DNA from: Bacteroidales bacterium
GTDB lineage: Bacteria; Bacteroidota; Bacteroidia; Bacteroidales; UBA12077
DNA length: 7,666 nt
Assembly: GCA_030600865.1 (NCBI GenBank)
Contig: JAUVUS010000107.1
Location: 1 to 7,666, forward strand
Direction: 5' to 3'
A program made the translations under genes and the position numbers. Shown one piece after another: positions 6,396-7,666 of this stretch. The number at the start of each line of letters is the position of its first letter. The first letter of the stretch is position 1. The notes below the pieces were generated by a model, which had not been told where the DNA came from, searched no databases, and worked only from the letters and a program-made list of their open reading frames with translations.

Positions 6396-6411
6396 AAATT
6401 AATCATAGATG

Positions 6412-7443
6412 CTATAAAAATTCAACTCCTTTATTCTTATAAAATTCAATTAATTCTTCAGGCCAAATACTTGCTTGTACTTCTCCAATATGTTGTTTTC
6501 TTAACAGCAACATTGCTAACCTGGACTGTCCAATACCTCCACCAATGGATAATGGCAGTTCATTATTTAATAATTTAGAATGAAAAGATAAATTCATTCG
6601 ATCTTCGGTTTTTGTAACTTCAAGCTGGTGCAAAAGGGCCTTTTTATCAACTCTAATTCCCATCGATAAAATTTCAAAGGCATTTTCTAAAACAGGGTTC
6701 CAAACAATAATATCACCATTTAACCCCCTGTATCTTCCCTCGGTTTGAGTTGACCAATCGTCATCGTCAGGAGCACGTAAATCATGCGGAACGCCATCAG
6801 CCAGTTCATGCCCAATCCCAATGATGAATACTGCTCCATAATCTTTTGAAACAACACTTTCTCTCTCATTTGGAGTTAATTTTGGATATCGGTATTGCAA
6901 TTCTTCTGAATGAATGAATGTTATTTTTTCTGGTAAAGATGCTCTAATGGTTGGATATAATCTTATAATATATTCTTCTGTTTCTTTTATTGATTTGTAA
7001 ATTTGTGTAACTACTGATTTCAAATAATCAAGATTTCGTTCTTTTTCTGAAATTCGTTTCTCCCAATCCCACTGATCAACAAAAATTGAATGAATCGGGC
7101 TAACTATTTCATCAGGCCTTAATGCTTTCATATCAGTAATAATACCCTGACCAACCGATACTCCTAACTCATTTAACTTTGATCTTTTCCACTTAGCTAA
7201 AGACTGGATAATCTCTAATTTTCTATCTGGTAGTGATTTTGCAAGAAAACTTACAGGTTTTTCAACTCCATTTAAGTCATCATTTATGCCTGTTCCAGAA
7301 GTTACAACCATTGGAGCAGATACTTCCATTAAGTTTAAATTCTGAGACAGACTCTTTTTAAAAAAGTCTTTTAATTCGCATAATGCTTTCTCTGTTGTGA
7401 TTCTATCAAAAATCGACTGATAAGTTTTAATTGTTTTTAACAT
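6412..7443 (-). CDS. asnA: Aspartate-ammonia ligase (asparagine synthetase A)
   Basis: Cytoplasmic enzyme that makes asparagine from aspartate, ammonia and ATP (giving AMP and pyrophosphate) through an aspartyl-adenylate; it has the fold of class II aminoacyl-tRNA synthetases. The 343-residue length fits, and it aligns from end to end with E. coli AsnA as I remember it. Shared blocks: SLAKWKR (81-87), MKALRPDE (105-112), VDQWDWEKR (122-130), DLGAVF-like DYGAVFIIGIG (201-211), RAPDDDDWS (223-231), GLNGDIIVWNPVLENAFE (240-257), SSMGIRVD-like LSMGIRVD (259-266) and motif 3 GGGIGQSRL (301-309). Active-site residues of the E. coli enzyme appear kept: D55 (for D46), R109 (R100), Q124 (Q116), D126 (D118), R308 (R299). 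The ATG at 7443 is the family start. It is transcribed alone here, behind a leader with an Asn-rich peptide and a terminator (7470-7590), which points to attenuation by asparagine supply. Confidence 0.97.
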   Translation of the reverse strand: MLKTIKTYQSIFDRITTEKALCELKDFFKKSLSQNLNLMEVSAPMVVTSGTGINDDLNGVEKPVSFLAKSLPDRKLEIIQSLAKWKRSKLNELGVSVGQGIITDMKALRPDEIVSPIHSIFVDQWDWEKRISEKERNLDYLKSVVTQIYKSIKETEEYIIRLYPTIRASLPEKITFIHSEELQYRYPKLTPNERESVVSKDYGAVFIIGIGHELADGVPHDLRAPDDDDWSTQTEGRYRGLNGDIIVWNPVLENAFEILSMGIRVDKKALLHQLEVTKTEDRMNLSFHSKLLNNELPLSIGGGIGQSRLAMLLLRKQHIGEVQASIWPEELIEFYKNKGVEFL

Positions 7444-7469
7444 TTTAATTTATTTTAAGGATTTAACAT

Positions 7470-7510
7470 TCAAATAAAAAACCCTTCACTTGCTATGCAG
7501 AGAAGGGTTT
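7470..7510 (-). terminator. Intrinsic terminator in the asnA leader (attenuator)
   Basis: A perfect 9-bp stem (AAACCCTTC/GAAGGGTTT; plus-strand positions 7479-7487 with 7502-7510) has a 14-nt loop, in which TGC (7491-7493) and GCA (7497-7499) can pair further. Read on the minus strand the hairpin ends in GGGTTTTTTATTTG, a proper U-tract. It lies 20 nt after the leader-peptide stop codon and about 26-36 nt before the asnA ATG, so it would stop transcription before asnA unless its formation is prevented. The front arm overlaps the antiterminator pairing. Confidence 0.85.
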
Positions 7511-7543
7511 GGATGTATATAATAAAATTATTACCTTCTCTGC
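7497..7543 (-). promoter_or_regulatory. Antiterminator pairing in the asnA leader
   Basis: On the minus strand GCAGAGAAGG (7543-7534), the last codons of the leader peptide, is the exact reverse complement of CCTTCTCTGC (7506-7497), which includes five bases of the terminator's front arm and part of its loop. The 10-bp helix (loop 7507-7533) and the terminator stem cannot form together. A ribosome waiting at any of the six Asn codons (7575-7555) leaves the first segment free, so the antiterminator forms. A ribosome at the stop codon (7533-7531) covers it, so the terminator forms. This is read from the sequence; the RNA structures have not been tested. Confidence 0.78.
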
Positions 7544-7590
7544 GGAGGTGGACGATTATTATTGTTATTGCTATTTCTTAATCCAATCAT
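7531..7590 (-). CDS. Asn-rich leader peptide of asnA (19 residues)
   Basis: A 20-codon frame, ATG at 7590 to TAA at 7533-7531, encodes MIGLRNSNNNNNRPPPQRR. Six of 19 residues are asparagine (N6 and N8-N12), using both AAT and AAC, just upstream of a gene that makes asparagine. The peptide is followed by an antiterminator/terminator pair, as in the his, trp and leu attenuators of enterobacteria. Its function is to be translated: ribosome speed at the Asn codons would report the level of charged tRNA-Asn. The three consecutive Pro codons after the Asn run could add a pause. No Shine-Dalgarno motif precedes the ATG (TATATCAGTTT), which is usual in this phylum. The chance alternative is a fortuitous A/T-rich frame, but position, composition and the matching RNA pairings together argue against it. 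Confidence 0.8.
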   Translation of the reverse strand: MIGLRNSNNNNNRPPPQRR

Positions 7591-7600
7591 AAACTGATAT

Positions 7601-7633
7601 AAATAAAAAGAGCCTTCCGATTTGGGAAGGCTC
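7601..7633 (-). terminator. Intrinsic terminator just upstream of the asnA leader peptide
   Basis: A perfect 9-bp stem (GAGCCTTCC/GGAAGGCTC; 7610-7618 with 7625-7633) has a 6-nt loop and is followed on the minus strand by TTTTTATTT (7609-7601). No U-run follows on the plus strand. It most simply ends a minus-strand gene lying beyond the right edge. It stops only 10 bp before the leader ATG at 7590, leaving little room for a promoter, so either the asnA promoter overlaps the hairpin or the hairpin is part of the asnA leader transcript. The remaining 33 bases to the window edge show no recognisable gene or promoter. Confidence 0.75.
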
Positions 7634-7666
7634 AATATTAATTTTGTATTTTGATTACTTATAATA

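Noticed and set aside
6391..6411. A terminator for asnA in the A/T-rich stretch after its stop
   Set aside because: Only weak A/T complementarity is present, with no G/C stem.

Overview
The window looks like a low-GC member of the Bacteroidota, probably a marine or anaerobic Marinilabiliales-type lineage; genus cannot be told from the sequence. The evidence is a type IX secretion (T9SS) sorting tail on a repeat protein, the Bacteroidota-style large FtsX/MacB-type permease, a Bacteroidota-length AsnA, strongly A/T-biased codons, and start codons preceded by A/T-rich sequence with no Shine-Dalgarno motif.

Left part (1-1935, minus strand): the first 521 residues of an ABC transporter permease run off the left edge. 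Its upstream region holds a sigma-54-like -24/-12 element and, about 100 bp upstream of the expected transcription start, a cluster of TGTTC/GAACA half-sites. Next come an intrinsic terminator and a short remnant holding only the C-terminal tail of a second permease of the same family. A former tandem permease cluster therefore seems to have been broken here.

Middle part (1977-6395, plus strand): a small four-helix membrane protein overlaps by one base (TAATG) an O-antigen ligase/polymerase-like membrane protein with C-terminal TPR repeats. The 3' end of the ligase-like gene has been rewritten by a 74-nt foldback (template-switch) insertion. It left two perfect 40-bp inverted arms, a 42-bp direct repeat, a premature stop, and the original 3' end stranded downstream. 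After an intergenic repeat element comes a secreted protein with four Ig-like repeats and a T9SS tail, then an 81-codon gene remnant with no start.

Right part (6412-7666, minus strand): asnA, ammonia-dependent asparagine synthetase. Its leader carries what looks like a complete ribosome-mediated attenuator: a 19-residue peptide, MIGLRNSNNNNNRPPPQRR, with six Asn codons; a 10-nt segment at its 3' end perfectly complementary to the front of the following terminator; and an intrinsic terminator before asnA. The geometry fits the classical logic. Asparagine shortage stalls the ribosome short of the antiterminator segment and lets transcription continue. Plentiful Asn-tRNA carries the ribosome to the stop codon, covers that segment and lets the terminator form. 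This is the most interesting system in the window. A further terminator (7601-7633) lies just upstream of the leader.
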